Assembly: GCF_001006005.1 (NCBI RefSeq)
Contig: NZ_CP011254.1
Span: forward strand, 930,001 to 994,000
Reading direction: 5' to 3'
Source: Serratia fonticola
GTDB lineage: Bacteria; Pseudomonadota; Gammaproteobacteria; Enterobacterales; Enterobacteriaceae
Length of the DNA stretch: 64,000 bases
Below, in pieces: positions 35,188-45,750 of this stretch. Under the pieces are notes generated by a model. That model saw nothing but the letters and a program-made list of their open reading frames with translations. It was not told the origin of the DNA and did not search any database. The stretch's first letter is position 1, and every line of letters begins with the position of its first letter. Made by a program: the position numbers and the translations under genes.

Positions 35188-37461
35188 TTACTCTTCACTG
35201 TCACCCAACGATTCGCGCTCTGGCATATCCACCTCAACCCGATCGATACGCTGCAGGCCACGTGGCAACAACGTGCCTTTACGGCCACGCTCGGCGCGGA
35301 ATTTCTGCAGATCTTCCGGGCGCAGTTTCAGCTTGCGCTTGCCCACGTGCAGGGTGATCGAGGTCTGCGGCGGCAATACGAACAGCCAGGCCAGTTTATC
35401 TTCCCCGCTGGCGGCCTGCGCCGACGGTATCGAGATAATCTTGTTGCCCTTGCCCTTCGACAGCTGTGGCAGATCGGCGACCGGGAACATCAACATACGG
35501 CCAGCGGTGCTGATTGACAGCAGCATATCGTCGCTGCCGTGGATTTCCATCGGCGGCAGTGCCTTGGCGTTGTCCGGCAGGGTGATCATCACCTTACCGG
35601 CGCGGTTGCGTGCGACCAGATCGTTGAAGGTACACACGAAGCCGTAGCCAGCATCGGAGGCCATCAGCAGCTTCTGATCGTCCGCAGCCATCAGCACCTG
35701 CTCGATGGTGGCACCTGGCGGTGGCGTCAGCTTACCGGTTAACGGTTCACCCTGGCCACGTGCCGAAGGCAACGTCAGCGGATCAAGCGCATAGCTGCGG
35801 CCAGTCGAGTCGATGAACACCACCGGCTGGTTAGTCTTGCCGCGTGCGGCGGCAAGGAAGCTATCCCCAGCCTTGTAACTCAGGCCGCTCGGATCGATAT
35901 CGTGGCCCTTGGCGCTACGCACCCAGCCCATTTGCGACAGCACAATCGTCACCGGCTCTGAAGGCACAAAATCGTGCTCGCTCATGGCTTTGGCTTCTTC
36001 ACGTTCGGTCAACGGCGAACGACGATCGTCGCCATAAGCCTGCGCATCGGCCTGGATTTCTTTCTTGATCAGGTTGTTCAGCTTGCGCTCGGAAGCCAGC
36101 AGCGCCTGCAGATGATCGCGCTCTTTTGCCAGCTCATCCTGCTCGCCGCGGATCTTCACTTCTTCCAGCTTGGCCAAATGGCGCAGCTTCAGCTCGAGGA
36201 TCGCTTCGGCCTGCGTATCAGAGATGCCAAACCGCTGCATCAACACCGGCTTCGGCTCATCTTCGCTGCGAATGATGTGGATCACTTCGTCGATATTGAG
36301 GAACGCAACCAGCAAACCTTCCAGGATGTGCAGCCGTTTGAGCACTTTTTCCAGGCGGTAATTCAAGCGGCGGCGCACCGTATCACGGCGGAAGACCAGC
36401 CATTCGGAAAGGATCTCCACCAGCCCTTTGACCTGCGGGCGGTTGTCCAGACCGATCATGTTCATGTTGATGCGGTAGCTGCGCTCCAGATCGGTGGTGG
36501 CAAACAGGTGGTTCATCACCTGATCCAGATCGATACGGTTCGAACGCGGCACAATCACCAGACGGGTCGGGTTTTCGTGGTCGGATTCATCGCGCAGGTC
36601 TTCCACCATCGGCAGCTTTTTGGCGCGCATCTGGCTGGCGATTTGCTCCAGCACTTTGGCACCGGAAACCTGGTGCGGTAAGGCGGTGATCACCGCGCTA
36701 CCGTCTTCTTTCTTCCAGATGGCACGCATGCGTACCGAGCCACGGCCATTCTGGTAAATTTTGCGGATCTCTTCGCGCGGGGTAATAATTTCCGCTTCAG
36801 TCGGGAAGTCCGGCCCCTGCACAAACTCCAGCAAATCGTCGAGCGATGAGCCTGGTTTGTCGATCAGGGCTACCGCCGCGGCGGCAATTTCACGCACGTT
36901 ATGCGGTGGAATATCCGTTGCCATCCCTACCGCGATACCGGTTGTCCCGTTGAGCAGGATGTTCGGCAGGCGTGCAGGCAGCATCTTCGGTTCTTGCATG
37001 GTGCCGTCGAAGTTGGGCACCCAGTCCGTGGTGCCCTGGCCCAACTCGCCCAGCAGCACTTCGGCATATTTCGACAGGCGCGATTCTGTATAACGCATCG
37101 CGGCGAAAGATTTAGGGTCATCCGGTGCCCCCCAGTTCCCTTGGCCATCTACCAGCGGGTAGCGGTAAGAGAAGGGTTGCGCCATCAGCACCATAGCTTC
37201 ATAACAGGCGCTATCACCATGCGGATGATACTTACCCAACACGTCACCGACGGTACGGGCGGATTTTTTGAATTTGGCGTTGTTGCTCAGCCCCAGCTCC
37301 GACATGGCATAGATAATGCGGCGCTGTACCGGCTTTAAACCATCGCCGATATACGGCAGCGCCCGATCCATGATGACGTACATGGAATAGTTCAGATAGG
37401 CGTTTTCAGTGAATGTGTGCAGCGGTAGACGCTCAACACCGTCATGAGTCAGTTCGCTCAT
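35188..37461 (-). CDS. parC: DNA topoisomerase IV subunit A
   Basis: Cleavage-religation subunit of topoisomerase IV, which decatenates chromosomes. The 757-residue protein has the winged-helix/tower core with the quinolone-determining region [15 protein letters not shown] (serine 84 and glutamate 88, equivalent to E. coli S80 and E84, both wild type) and the catalytic tyrosine in [11 protein letters not shown] (about 124). A C-terminal beta-pinwheel domain runs from about residue 500. The partner parE lies about 3.5 kb away on the same strand. The length is close to E. coli ParC (752). Confidence 0.98.
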   Translation of the reverse strand: MSELTHDGVERLPLHTFTENAYLNYSMYVIMDRALPYIGDGLKPVQRRIIYAMSELGLSNNAKFKKSARTVGDVLGKYHPHGDSACYEAMVLMAQPFSYRYPLVDGQGNWGAPDDPKSFAAMRYTESRLSKYAEVLLGELGQGTTDWVPNFDGTMQEPKMLPARLPNILLNGTTGIAVGMATDIPPHNVREIAAAAVALIDKPGSSLDDLLEFVQGPDFPTEAEIITPREEIRKIYQNGRGSVRMRAIWKKEDGSAVITALPHQVSGAKVLEQIASQMRAKKLPMVEDLRDESDHENPTRLVIVPRSNRIDLDQVMNHLFATTDLERSYRINMNMIGLDNRPQVKGLVEILSEWLVFRRDTVRRRLNYRLEKVLKRLHILEGLLVAFLNIDEVIHIIRSEDEPKPVLMQRFGISDTQAEAILELKLRHLAKLEEVKIRGEQDELAKERDHLQALLASERKLNNLIKKEIQADAQAYGDDRRSPLTEREEAKAMSEHDFVPSEPVTIVLSQMGWVRSAKGHDIDPSGLSYKAGDSFLAAARGKTNQPVVFIDSTGRSYALDPLTLPSARGQGEPLTGKLTPPPGATIEQVLMAADDQKLLMASDAGYGFVCTFNDLVARNRAGKVMITLPDNAKALPPMEIHGSDDMLLSISTAGRMLMFPVADLPQLSKGKGNKIISIPSAQAASGEDKLAWLFVLPPQTSITLHVGKRKLKLRPEDLQKFRAERGRKGTLLPRGLQRIDRVEVDMPERESLGDSEE

Positions 37462-37739
37462 TACTCAGATATCCTCAGACGACAAAGGGTCGATTCTGCC
37501 CGCGATAGTAACCCATCTGCGGGGTGGCTGTCACAGATGCTGCGTGGATTGGTCATTGATGCTGGCGATCGCCCCAGTTTATGCGAAATTCTGCCATCAG
37601 TGGCCGCCTTTCTTGACTCACAGTCAACACTGTTGTGCGCTAGATCGCATTTTTCCCTGCTTCAGGAAGGATTACACTCCGTTTCAACGATATGCCTTAC
37701 GGCCATCACATTCTACATTCTGACAGGAACCCAGCATCC
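37462..37739. promoter_or_regulatory. parC-mdaB divergent spacer
   Basis: About 280 bp between divergent starts. It must hold both promoters, but no convincing hexamer pair, operator or RNA stood out. In E. coli this interval contains several genes including qseBC, which are absent here. Confidence 0.4.
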
Positions 37740-38321
37740 ATGAGTAATATCCTGATTATTAACGCCAAGAAGCAATTCGGCCACTCCAACGGTGAGCTGA
37801 ACCAGACCCTGAGCGACGTAGCCGAAAGTTTCCTGCGCGATGCCAAGCACGATGTACAGGTCACCGTAGTCGATGACGGCTATGATATCGAAGCCGAAGT
37901 GCAGAAGTACCTGTGGGCCGATACGGTGATTTACCAGATGCCAGGCTGGTGGATGGGCGAGCCCTGGATCCTGAAAAAATACCTCGACGAAGTGTTCACC
38001 GCTGGCCACGGCAGCCTGTATGCCAGCGATGGTCGCACCCGTTCCGATGCCAGCAAAAAATACGGTTCCGGCGGGCTGATCCAAGGCAAGACCTACATGC
38101 TGAGCCTGACCTGGAATGCCCCGTTGGAAGCCTTTACCGATCCCGACCAGTTCTTCCACGGTGTGGGCGTAGACGGCGTTTATCTGCACTTCCACAAGGC
38201 CAACCAGTTCCTGGGGATGGAAGCACTGCCGACCTTCATCTGCAATGACGTCATCAAACAGCCGGATATCGCCAACGATATCGCACGTTTGCGCGCACAT
38301 CTGGGCGAAGTGTTTGCTTAA
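37740..38321 (+). CDS. mdaB: NADPH:quinone reductase MdaB
   Basis: Flavodoxin-fold FAD enzyme that reduces quinones by two electrons, protecting against quinone and oxidative stress. The 193-residue protein aligns with E. coli MdaB (MSNILIINAKKQF, MPGWWMGEPW, YMLSLTWNAP). The ATG at 37740 matches the E. coli start; the frame begins 48 bases earlier without homology. It is followed after 45 bases by ygiN, whose product makes a redox pair with MdaB. Confidence 0.96.
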   Translation: MSNILIINAKKQFGHSNGELNQTLSDVAESFLRDAKHDVQVTVVDDGYDIEAEVQKYLWADTVIYQMPGWWMGEPWILKKYLDEVFTAGHGSLYASDGRTRSDASKKYGSGGLIQGKTYMLSLTWNAPLEAFTDPDQFFHGVGVDGVYLHFHKANQFLGMEALPTFICNDVIKQPDIANDIARLRAHLGEVFA

Positions 38322-38366
38322 CTGTGATGGGTTTTATAAATCATACCGTTAACCAGTGAGGCCGTA

Positions 38367-38678
38367 ATGATCACCGTAATTGCAGAAATCAGAACCAGAC
38401 CGGGTCATCGTGAAAGCGTCTTAAAAGCGATTGAAAAGCTGTTGCCAGCGGTGTTGGCAGAAGAAGGCTGTGGCGGCTATCAGCCGATGATCGATGCCGA
38501 TACCCAGGCACCTTGGCAGAAGCGTTCGCCGGATTCGATCTTTATGTTGGAGAAGTGGCAGAGCCAGGCGCATCTGGAACAGCACCTGCAGATGGATCAC
38601 ATGCTCAAGCACCGTGAAACCATCAAGGACAGCGTGCTGGACACGACCATTTATGTGCTGGATAACCCCTCACCCTAA
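38367..38678 (+). CDS. ygiN: YgiN, quinol monooxygenase (ABM family)
   Basis: Small ferredoxin-like-fold (ABM) monooxygenase that oxidises menadiol to menadione; with MdaB it completes a quinone redox cycle. It has 103 residues (E. coli 104) starting MITVIAEIRTRPG. The last codons (Asn-Pro-Ser-Pro-stop) are read from the left copy of a REP-like palindrome beginning at 38667, so the C-terminus differs from E. coli. Confidence 0.95.
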   Translation: MITVIAEIRTRPGHRESVLKAIEKLLPAVLAEEGCGGYQPMIDADTQAPWQKRSPDSIFMLEKWQSQAHLEQHLQMDHMLKHRETIKDSVLDTTIYVLDNPSP

Positions 38679-38697
38679 CCCTCTCCCACAGGGAGAG
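38667..38697. repeat. REP-like palindromic repeat, left copy
   Basis: CCCTCACCCTAACC followed by CTCTCCCACAGGGAGAG. An inverted copy lies at 39952-39984. The unit overlaps the ygiN stop codon and flanks the IS110-family element. Confidence 0.75.
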
Positions 38698-38726
38698 CAG
38701 CTGTGTTTAAAGTCAACGGGTGATGA

Positions 38727-39662
38727 TTAATTTGTCACCCAGTTTTTATTATCCCTTAGCATCGCATTCAGGATGGTTAGCAGCTTTCTCACGCAGGCGG
38801 TCACCGCCACCTTGAACGGTTTTCCACGCCCTGTCAGGCGCTCGTAGAACTCCCTGATTGTCGGGTTGTACCGCACCGCTGACAAGGTCGCCATGTATAG
38901 CGCTGAACGCACCGCGCTTCGCCCTCCCCAGATACTTCGCTTCCCTTTCATTTTTCCACTGTCATGGGCATAGGGACACACGCCAACCAACGCGCTTATT
39001 TTGTGCCGATTCAGCCTCCCCAGCTCCGGCAACATCGCAAGAAGCACCGCCATCGTTGTCGGCCCGATACCTTTGACTTCCTCCAACAACGTCGCCTTTT
39101 CCCGCCACAGAGGCATCACTTTTATTTGCTTGTCGATATCGTCATCTGCATCCCGGATTTCAGCGGTCAGCCAGTCGATATGCCGCTTGATGCCCGCTGA
39201 GACCACCACGTCATCGCAGCTTTTATAGCGGTTTATCTCCATGGTCCTGTTATCGACCAGTTGGCGACGGCGGGTCACCATCCCGGCTAGACGCTGCGTC
39301 TGTTCGTCCGGTGTGGGGCGGGCTTCGGGCTCCATTCTCCGGCCAAACTCGCAGATGATACGCGCATCATTCGGGTCGGTTTTGTACAGGGTCCCTAGCG
39401 CACGAGCGAAGTTCTTCACCTGGCGTGGATTGACCACGGCTACAGGCAACCCAGCCAACTCAAGCGTAGCGGCCAGTAATGAGTGATATCGACCTGTCGC
39501 CTCCATCACGACAAGCTTGACGGTGATGGCAGAGAGCGAACTCAGCAGCTGCTGATGGCCCTCCGGTGTGTTATCCAGATGCAGAAGCTGACGAGTTGGG
39601 TCGATGTATACGTCAAAAGTGTCTTTGGCAATGTCGATACCGACGGTTGCATGTTCAGTCAT
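38727..39662 (-). CDS. IS110-family transposase (DEDD recombinase)
   Basis: 311-residue recombinase. The N-terminal RuvC-like DEDD domain shows GIDIAKDTFDVY (first aspartate about residue 9), VVMEATGRYH (glutamate) and TDPNDA. The C-terminal Transposase_20 domain carries VKGIGPTTMAVLLAMLPELG and the serine-containing region after it. The frame appears intact, so the element could be active. IS110-type transposases are guided by an RNA made from the element's non-coding end; here the long non-coding part lies upstream of the gene, the arrangement of the IS110 (IS621-like) group rather than IS1111. Confidence 0.93.
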   Translation of the reverse strand: MTEHATVGIDIAKDTFDVYIDPTRQLLHLDNTPEGHQQLLSSLSAITVKLVVMEATGRYHSLLAATLELAGLPVAVVNPRQVKNFARALGTLYKTDPNDARIICEFGRRMEPEARPTPDEQTQRLAGMVTRRRQLVDNRTMEINRYKSCDDVVVSAGIKRHIDWLTAEIRDADDDIDKQIKVMPLWREKATLLEEVKGIGPTTMAVLLAMLPELGRLNRHKISALVGVCPYAHDSGKMKGKRSIWGGRSAVRSALYMATLSAVRYNPTIREFYERLTGRGKPFKVAVTACVRKLLTILNAMLRDNKNWVTN

Positions 39663-39729
39663 TTCAAGTCTCCCGGCCTTGTAAGATACGGGCTGGCTGA
39701 TGCCGCCCTGGCAGCTGTTCGGGTTAACA

Positions 39730-39845
39730 GGAAAACTGACGCCACGCCATAAGCTCTCCCACGGGCTTGTGGTCCCTGAGGGGAATCGGGCTGTAGCGTC
39801 AGGTACAACTCGGTTAAAGTCTACCCGCCTTTGGGCGGGTAATTA
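39730..39845 (-). ncRNA. Candidate bridge RNA region of the IS110-family element
   Basis: In the 5' non-coding end, CTGACGC (39736-39742) pairs with GCGTCAG (39796-39802), enclosing CCAC/GTGG and TCCC/GGGA hairpins; a separate perfect stem TACCCGCC/GGCGGGTA lies at 39822-39841. Nested stems just upstream of an IS110-group transposase are where the bridge RNA is encoded. Limits and strand are inferred; the target- and donor-binding loops could not be verified. Confidence 0.4.
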
Positions 39846-39951
39846 AAGTACCTTAAACATACAAGGGGATAGTCCGTGCCACAACTTGATTACAGCACAC
39901 TTCCTCTGCTTCAACCCTACTTCTGCCCCTGAAGACGACGCTGTACTAGCC

Positions 39952-39984
39952 CCCTCTCCCTGTGGGAGAGGGCTGGGGTGAGGG
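39952..39984. repeat. REP-like palindromic repeat, right copy (inverted)
   Basis: CCCTCTCCC and GGGAGAGGG form a 9-bp stem with a 3-base loop, followed by CTGGGGTGAGGG. It is the inverse of the unit at 38667-38697; together they form a BIME-like pair around the IS. Confidence 0.75.
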
Positions 39985-40001
39985 CAACAGACATCTCCGC
40001 T

Positions 40002-40901
40002 CTACAGGCTCTGTGCATCGGTGATATGCGCGCTGACATAGTCCAGAAAACAGGTGATCCGCGCGGCCAACTGGGCATTGCGATAATACACCGCGTTAAT
40101 CGGCTGGCGGACATCCAACGTTTCGGCCGCCAGCAGCTGAACCAGACGCCCTTCCCGCTGATCTTCCCGCGTCATAAAATCGGCCAATTGGGCTATCCCT
40201 TCCCCGCGTAGCGCCAGTTGCCGCAGCGTTTCGCCGCTTGAGGCCGATAGCGTTGGGGTAATGGCAAAGCGCTCCGCCTGTCGATGGCGCAACGGCCACA
40301 GGTTGAGCGACTCGGGCTGCGTAAAGCCCAGCAGGCTATGGTGGTTTAGCTCTTCGACACTCGGCGGTGCTCCAAAGCGGGCAATATAATCTGGGCTGGC
40401 AAGGATGCGTAACCGGCTCGCCCCCAGCAGGCGAGCGTGAATAGTGGAGTCTCGCAATGCGCCAATACGAATGGCGATATCGGTGCGTTTCTCCAGCAGA
40501 TCGATAATCAGGTTATCGGTGTTCAGCTCCAGCTCAATCTGTGGGAAACGTTGGCGGAAACCGGCAACCAGCGGCACGATCACATGTTCCATAAAGGGCG
40601 CGGCAGCGTTGACCCGTAGCCTGCCTGCGGGGTTCAGACGACGTAGCGCCATCTGCTCCTCAGCATGTTCCACCGAGTTGATAATTTCCCGCGCATGGGC
40701 CAGAAAGCTCTGCCCCTCTTCGGTCAATTCCAGACGACGTGTGGTGCGGCGCAATAAAGTGGTATCGAGTTTTTTTTCCAGACGGCTCAGCGCCCGGCTG
40801 ATGCCAGAGGTGGTTTGGCCAAGCTGCTCGGCGGCGGCAGTGATTGAACCGCTGTCGACCACGGAGGTATAAGCCAAGAGTTCTTCGAGGGTGATTTTCA
40901 T
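40002..40901 (-). CDS. LysR-family transcriptional regulator, YafC-like
   Basis: 299-residue LysR protein. The winged helix spans about residues 5-62 (LLRRTTRRLELTEEG), and the effector domain resembles the YafC/CrgA group (ILASPDYIARFG, LGFTQPESLNLWP). It lies between the REP/IS segment and parE, a place where E. coli has no such gene. No divergent partner is present, so the target is unknown; self-control is likely. Confidence 0.87.
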   Translation of the reverse strand: MKITLEELLAYTSVVDSGSITAAAEQLGQTTSGISRALSRLEKKLDTTLLRRTTRRLELTEEGQSFLAHAREIINSVEHAEEQMALRRLNPAGRLRVNAAAPFMEHVIVPLVAGFRQRFPQIELELNTDNLIIDLLEKRTDIAIRIGALRDSTIHARLLGASRLRILASPDYIARFGAPPSVEELNHHSLLGFTQPESLNLWPLRHRQAERFAITPTLSASSGETLRQLALRGEGIAQLADFMTREDQREGRLVQLLAAETLDVRQPINAVYYRNAQLAARITCFLDYVSAHITDAQSL

Positions 40902-40922
40902 GCATTCCGCCCTGGGTTATCG

Positions 40923-40942
40923 GGCGCAGCACGCAGTGCGCC
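40923..40942. repeat. Dispersed GC-rich palindrome, diverged copy
   Basis: GGCGCA and TGCGCC flank GCACGCAG. Same family as 11694, 29275 and 35103 but with fewer paired bases. It lies in the spacer between the LysR start and the parE terminator. Confidence 0.45.
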
Positions 40943-40956
40943 AGGGATGGCACAGT

Positions 40957-40986
40957 GTAAAAACTTGGGGCCGCGGTTGCGGCCCC
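40957..40986 (-). terminator. parE terminator
   Basis: On the minus strand GGGGCCGC and GCGGCCCC form an 8-bp stem with a 4-base loop, followed by AAGTTTTTACAC. It lies 8 bases after the parE stop. Confidence 0.8.
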
Positions 40987-40993
40987 ACAGGCA

Positions 40994-42895
<1,902 letters not shown>

Positions 42896-42978
42896 TTATT
42901 TTTTCGTGGTTGAGGGAAGGTGCCGAAATCGCCCGCTGCCTGTTCAGTATATCTGTGATAGCTGAAGTTGCTGCGGCG

Positions 42979-43554
42979 TCATAGCCCTAAAAAATCCACA
43001 ATCTGGGGGAAGTAGTGCTCGAAACCGACGAAAGCGTGGTTTCCGCCCGACTCCACCGTTTGCCGGCAGGCGGTGTAATAAGCCACTGCCTGACCGTAAT
43101 CGAGAATTTCATCGCCCGTTTGCTGTAGCAACCAGATTAAATCCGGCGACTCCAAGGGATCGACCTGCATCACTTTCAGATCATAAACGTGGCGTGACTC
43201 TAACACATATTGCTGCCCGGTGTAGGGGTTCTCGTTGCGCCCCAGATAGTCGATCAGCAGCTCATACGGCTTCACCGCAGGGTTTACCACTACCGCTGGC
43301 AACGCAAAACACTGCGATAACCAGGTGGCATAATAGCCGCCCAACGAAGAGCCTACCACGCCCATCGTCTGGCCTGCCCGCGCCATCACCAGATCTTCCA
43401 GCATTTCTGCCGCCTCCGCCGGGTAAGGCGGCAACTGCGGTACCAGCATGTCGATATGGGGATGATGTTCCGCCAGCCAGGCTTTGAAAGCCGTGGCCTT
43501 GGCCGAAAGCGGCGAGCTGTTGAAACCGTGCAGGTAAAGTAAGGTTGAAGGCAT
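42979..43554 (-). CDS. yqiA: YqiA, esterase
   Basis: Small alpha/beta-hydrolase esterase acting on short-chain acyl esters. The nucleophile elbow [12 protein letters not shown] (serine about residue 69) and the C-terminal catalytic histidine in [12 protein letters not shown] are present. It has 191 residues (E. coli 193). It overlaps the cpdA stop by one base (TGATG), so the genes are translationally coupled; parE follows after about 90 bases. Confidence 0.94.
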   Translation of the reverse strand: MPSTLLYLHGFNSSPLSAKATAFKAWLAEHHPHIDMLVPQLPPYPAEAAEMLEDLVMARAGQTMGVVGSSLGGYYATWLSQCFALPAVVVNPAVKPYELLIDYLGRNENPYTGQQYVLESRHVYDLKVMQVDPLESPDLIWLLQQTGDEILDYGQAVAYYTACRQTVESGGNHAFVGFEHYFPQIVDFLGL

Positions 43555-44381
43555 CAGTAGCCGTCCGAATCCATGTCGGGGCGGAAGTCATCGTTTTCCA
43601 GCCGGAATACCTGGGTTTCCACCCGGCCATCCGGCAACAGGTCGAGATAGCGCCAACCTGGGGAAACGTCGTCGATCGTAAAATTGGTGCAGTGTGGCTT
43701 GAATTGCACGCAGGTGGACGGCGTGGCCAACAGCCGACGCCCGTGCCAGCCCAGATCCAATTCCTGGTGGATATGCCCGCACAGCAGGGTATTCACTTTC
43801 GGATAGCGCCACAGCATGGCCGCCAGCGTATGCGGGTTACGCAAACTGTGTTGATCAAGCCAGGTGCAGCCGGAAGGCAACGGATGGTGATGCAGTAATA
43901 GCAGCGTATAACGCTCTGGGTAAGCCTCCAGGCAACGCTCCATCCACTCCAGCTGGTATTCGCTCAGCTCGCCGTGCGGTACGCCAAACACCTGGCTATC
44001 CAGCAATAGCACCTGCCAGTTGTCCCCCAGCAGCACCTGCTTGGAAGGCGAGATACCGGCAGCGGCCAGTGCATCTACCATCGCAGGCTGAAAATCGTGG
44101 TTCCCCGGCAGCCAGACACAGGGCGCGGGCAAACGGGTGATGCCATCGGCAAAGTGCCGGTATGCCGCCTGGGAATGGTCCTGCGCCAGATCGCCGGTTG
44201 CCACGATCAGGTCGCACTCACGCTGCTGCGCGATCACCGCATCCAGCACCGCGTGATAGCTGGCATAGGTATTTATGCCAAGCAAGGTCTCATGCTTGCC
44301 AGCAAACAGGTGGGTATCAGTTATTTGTAGGATCCTGACCTTGGCCCCACTCGCCACGGGCAGTCTAAACAGGCTTTCCAA
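43554..44381 (-). CDS. cpdA: 3',5'-cyclic-AMP phosphodiesterase CpdA
   Basis: Class III cyclic-nucleotide phosphodiesterase that hydrolyses cAMP to 5'-AMP. Metal-binding motifs are DTHLF, GDLAQD, GNHD and GHIHQE. The start is a TTG at 44381, with AAGGA six bases upstream and the product [10 protein letters not shown] aligned with the E. coli N-terminus, which also uses TTG. The length of 275 residues is identical to E. coli. It is in an operon with nudF, yqiB, yqiA and parE. Confidence 0.96.
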   Translation of the reverse strand: MESLFRLPVASGAKVRILQITDTHLFAGKHETLLGINTYASYHAVLDAVIAQQRECDLIVATGDLAQDHSQAAYRHFADGITRLPAPCVWLPGNHDFQPAMVDALAAAGISPSKQVLLGDNWQVLLLDSQVFGVPHGELSEYQLEWMERCLEAYPERYTLLLLHHHPLPSGCTWLDQHSLRNPHTLAAMLWRYPKVNTLLCGHIHQELDLGWHGRRLLATPSTCVQFKPHCTNFTIDDVSPGWRYLDLLPDGRVETQVFRLENDDFRPDMDSDGY

Positions 44382-44408
44382 ATGGTGTCCTTTGTTATCT
44401 CATTCTGC

Positions 44409-44834
44409 CTAACAAGCCGGAACCGCCATTGCTCCATGCGCTAAACAGTAGCGCAACCAATCAGCAAGAAACTGGTTAATTTGATGCTTTTCGTCGCGTT
44501 GATGCAACTTTTTGTTCGGATAATCATAACGCGCTTTAAACCGATAGATCTGCTGACTTGAACACACTTCCGCAACCATCGCGTCGTGGTACAGCCTCAC
44601 CGTCATCGCAGGCAGGCTCCAGTAGCTGACCGCAGGCGCAGTCTGCTCAATCTGCACCAGCGTGGTGTAACGGGTAGATTCAACAATAGTCAGACGATAG
44701 TGGGCGCCATTCACCTGATAAGTGACGGTTTCATCGACTTCGTCGTTACGCGGCATCAAACGCCGCAATTGCGCGAAGTTGGTTTCACACAATCTCATCA
44801 TTTCGGGGAAGTCAGGGGTATAGCGCTTTTGCAT
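44409..44834 (-). CDS. yqiB: YqiB, conserved DUF1249 protein
   Basis: 141-residue protein of the DUF1249/YqiB family, function unknown, always found between nudF and cpdA in enterobacteria. Sequence: [20 protein letters not shown] at the start and a final segment rich in His and Asp ([14 protein letters not shown]). Its ATG follows the nudF stop directly (TAAATG), so it is cotranslated. No membrane segment or enzyme motif is visible. Confidence 0.92.
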   Translation of the reverse strand: MQKRYTPDFPEMMRLCETNFAQLRRLMPRNDEVDETVTYQVNGAHYRLTIVESTRYTTLVQIEQTAPAVSYWSLPAMTVRLYHDAMVAEVCSSQQIYRFKARYDYPNKKLHQRDEKHQINQFLADWLRYCLAHGAMAVPAC

Positions 44835-45467
44835 TTAGTTGGCCCATTCTGCTTTAAGCGATTCATGGTGCAACGCCAGCCACTGCAATGCAATCACTGA
44901 TGCGGCATTATCAATCGCGCCTTCTTCAACCCAGCGGTAAGCCTGTTCGCGGCTGACCACGTGGACACGGATATCTTCATGCTCTTCGGGCAATCCGTGG
45001 ATCCCTTCGGCCGTCAGGGCGTCAACCTCGCCGACCATAATAGACAGGCGTTCGCTGGTGCCACCAGGGCTGGCCAGATAGCTCAGCACTGGCTTGCAGC
45101 GCCCCACCACCACGCCAGCCTCTTCCAATGCTTCGCGGCGGCATACGTCTTCAACGCTTTCTCCCGTTTCGATCATACCCGCAACCATTTCCAGCAGCCA
45201 AGGAGAAGCTGAACTATCAATGGCCGGGATCCGCAGTTGTTCAACCAGCACCACTTCGTCCCTGATGGGATCATAGGGTAGCAACACCGCCGCATGGCCG
45301 CGCTCAAAAACTTCGCGAGTGACCTCACCGCTCATCTCACCGTTGAACAGACGATGGCGAAAGCGATATAAGTCGAGTGAAAAAAAACCACGGTATAGCG
45401 TCTCTCGTGCAATAATTTCTACATCATTTTTGTCGAAAGTAACGGGTGAAGGTTGCGAGCGGTTCAT
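44835..45467 (-). CDS. nudF: ADP-ribose diphosphatase NudF
   Basis: Nudix hydrolase that splits ADP-ribose to AMP and ribose-5-phosphate. The Nudix box (GX5EX7REUXEEXGU) is intact, starting at GMIETGESVED (about residue 97). The protein has 210 residues (E. coli 209). An AGGAGAA ribosome site precedes the ATG. It is the first gene of the nudF-yqiB-cpdA-yqiA-parE run and divergent from tolC. Confidence 0.95.
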   Translation of the reverse strand: MNRSQPSPVTFDKNDVEIIARETLYRGFFSLDLYRFRHRLFNGEMSGEVTREVFERGHAAVLLPYDPIRDEVVLVEQLRIPAIDSSASPWLLEMVAGMIETGESVEDVCRREALEEAGVVVGRCKPVLSYLASPGGTSERLSIMVGEVDALTAEGIHGLPEEHEDIRVHVVSREQAYRWVEEGAIDNAASVIALQWLALHHESLKAEWAN

Positions 45468-45641
45468 CTACGAATTCTCCTGTGTGATTATGCCGGCAAA
45501 ATAAAGGGATTTGATGACAGAAACGGCGGGATTATCTTCACCCGCTTTGTGTTAGATTGTGAACCATGATATCAGGTAGCGCCGATGCAAATAGCCCAGT
45601 GTCAGTAAACGTAGCGTACACCAAGGTAAAAGTTCTGTGAG

Positions 45642-45660
45642 ATGGCACATTAAGCCACCC
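45642..45660 (+). promoter_or_regulatory. Marbox-like site of tolC
   Basis: ATGGCACATTAAGCCACCC fits the marbox consensus (AYnGCACnnWnnRYYAAAY) except near its last bases. It lies 22 bp upstream of a TAGAAT -10 candidate. MarA/SoxS/Rob activation of tolC is known in E. coli. Confidence 0.6.
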
Positions 45661-45681
45661 TCAGCGCTCGGCAGACTCTGC

Positions 45682-45687
45682 TAGAAT
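45682..45687 (+). promoter_or_regulatory. Candidate tolC -10 box
   Basis: TAGAAT, one mismatch from consensus, 63 bases before the tolC start and just downstream of the marbox-like site; the -35 is poor, as in activator-dependent promoters. Confidence 0.45.
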
Positions 45688-45750
45688 TGGCAACTATTCG
45701 TCTATCGTCAGCGCTAACATAGCAATATTGCTGCACAACAAGGAATGCAA

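Larger units (their letters stand above)
38698..39951 (-). mobile_element. IS110-family insertion sequence (ends approximate)
   Basis: DNA between two inverted REP-like units holding one IS110-family transposase on the minus strand, about 30 bp of 3' flank and about 290 bp of 5' non-coding DNA. IS110 elements lack long terminal repeats and target duplications, so the ends cannot be set from one copy. Known members such as IS621 insert in REP sequences, consistent with the location. Confidence 0.75.

Noticed and set aside
35974..36681. Open frame opposite parC (235 codons)
   Set aside because: Antisense to the conserved DNA-binding core of parC; composition is typical of shadow frames.
38667..39984. 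REP-like flanks as terminal inverted repeats of the IS
   Set aside because: IS110-family elements do not have long terminal inverted repeats, and the left unit is partly coding for ygiN.
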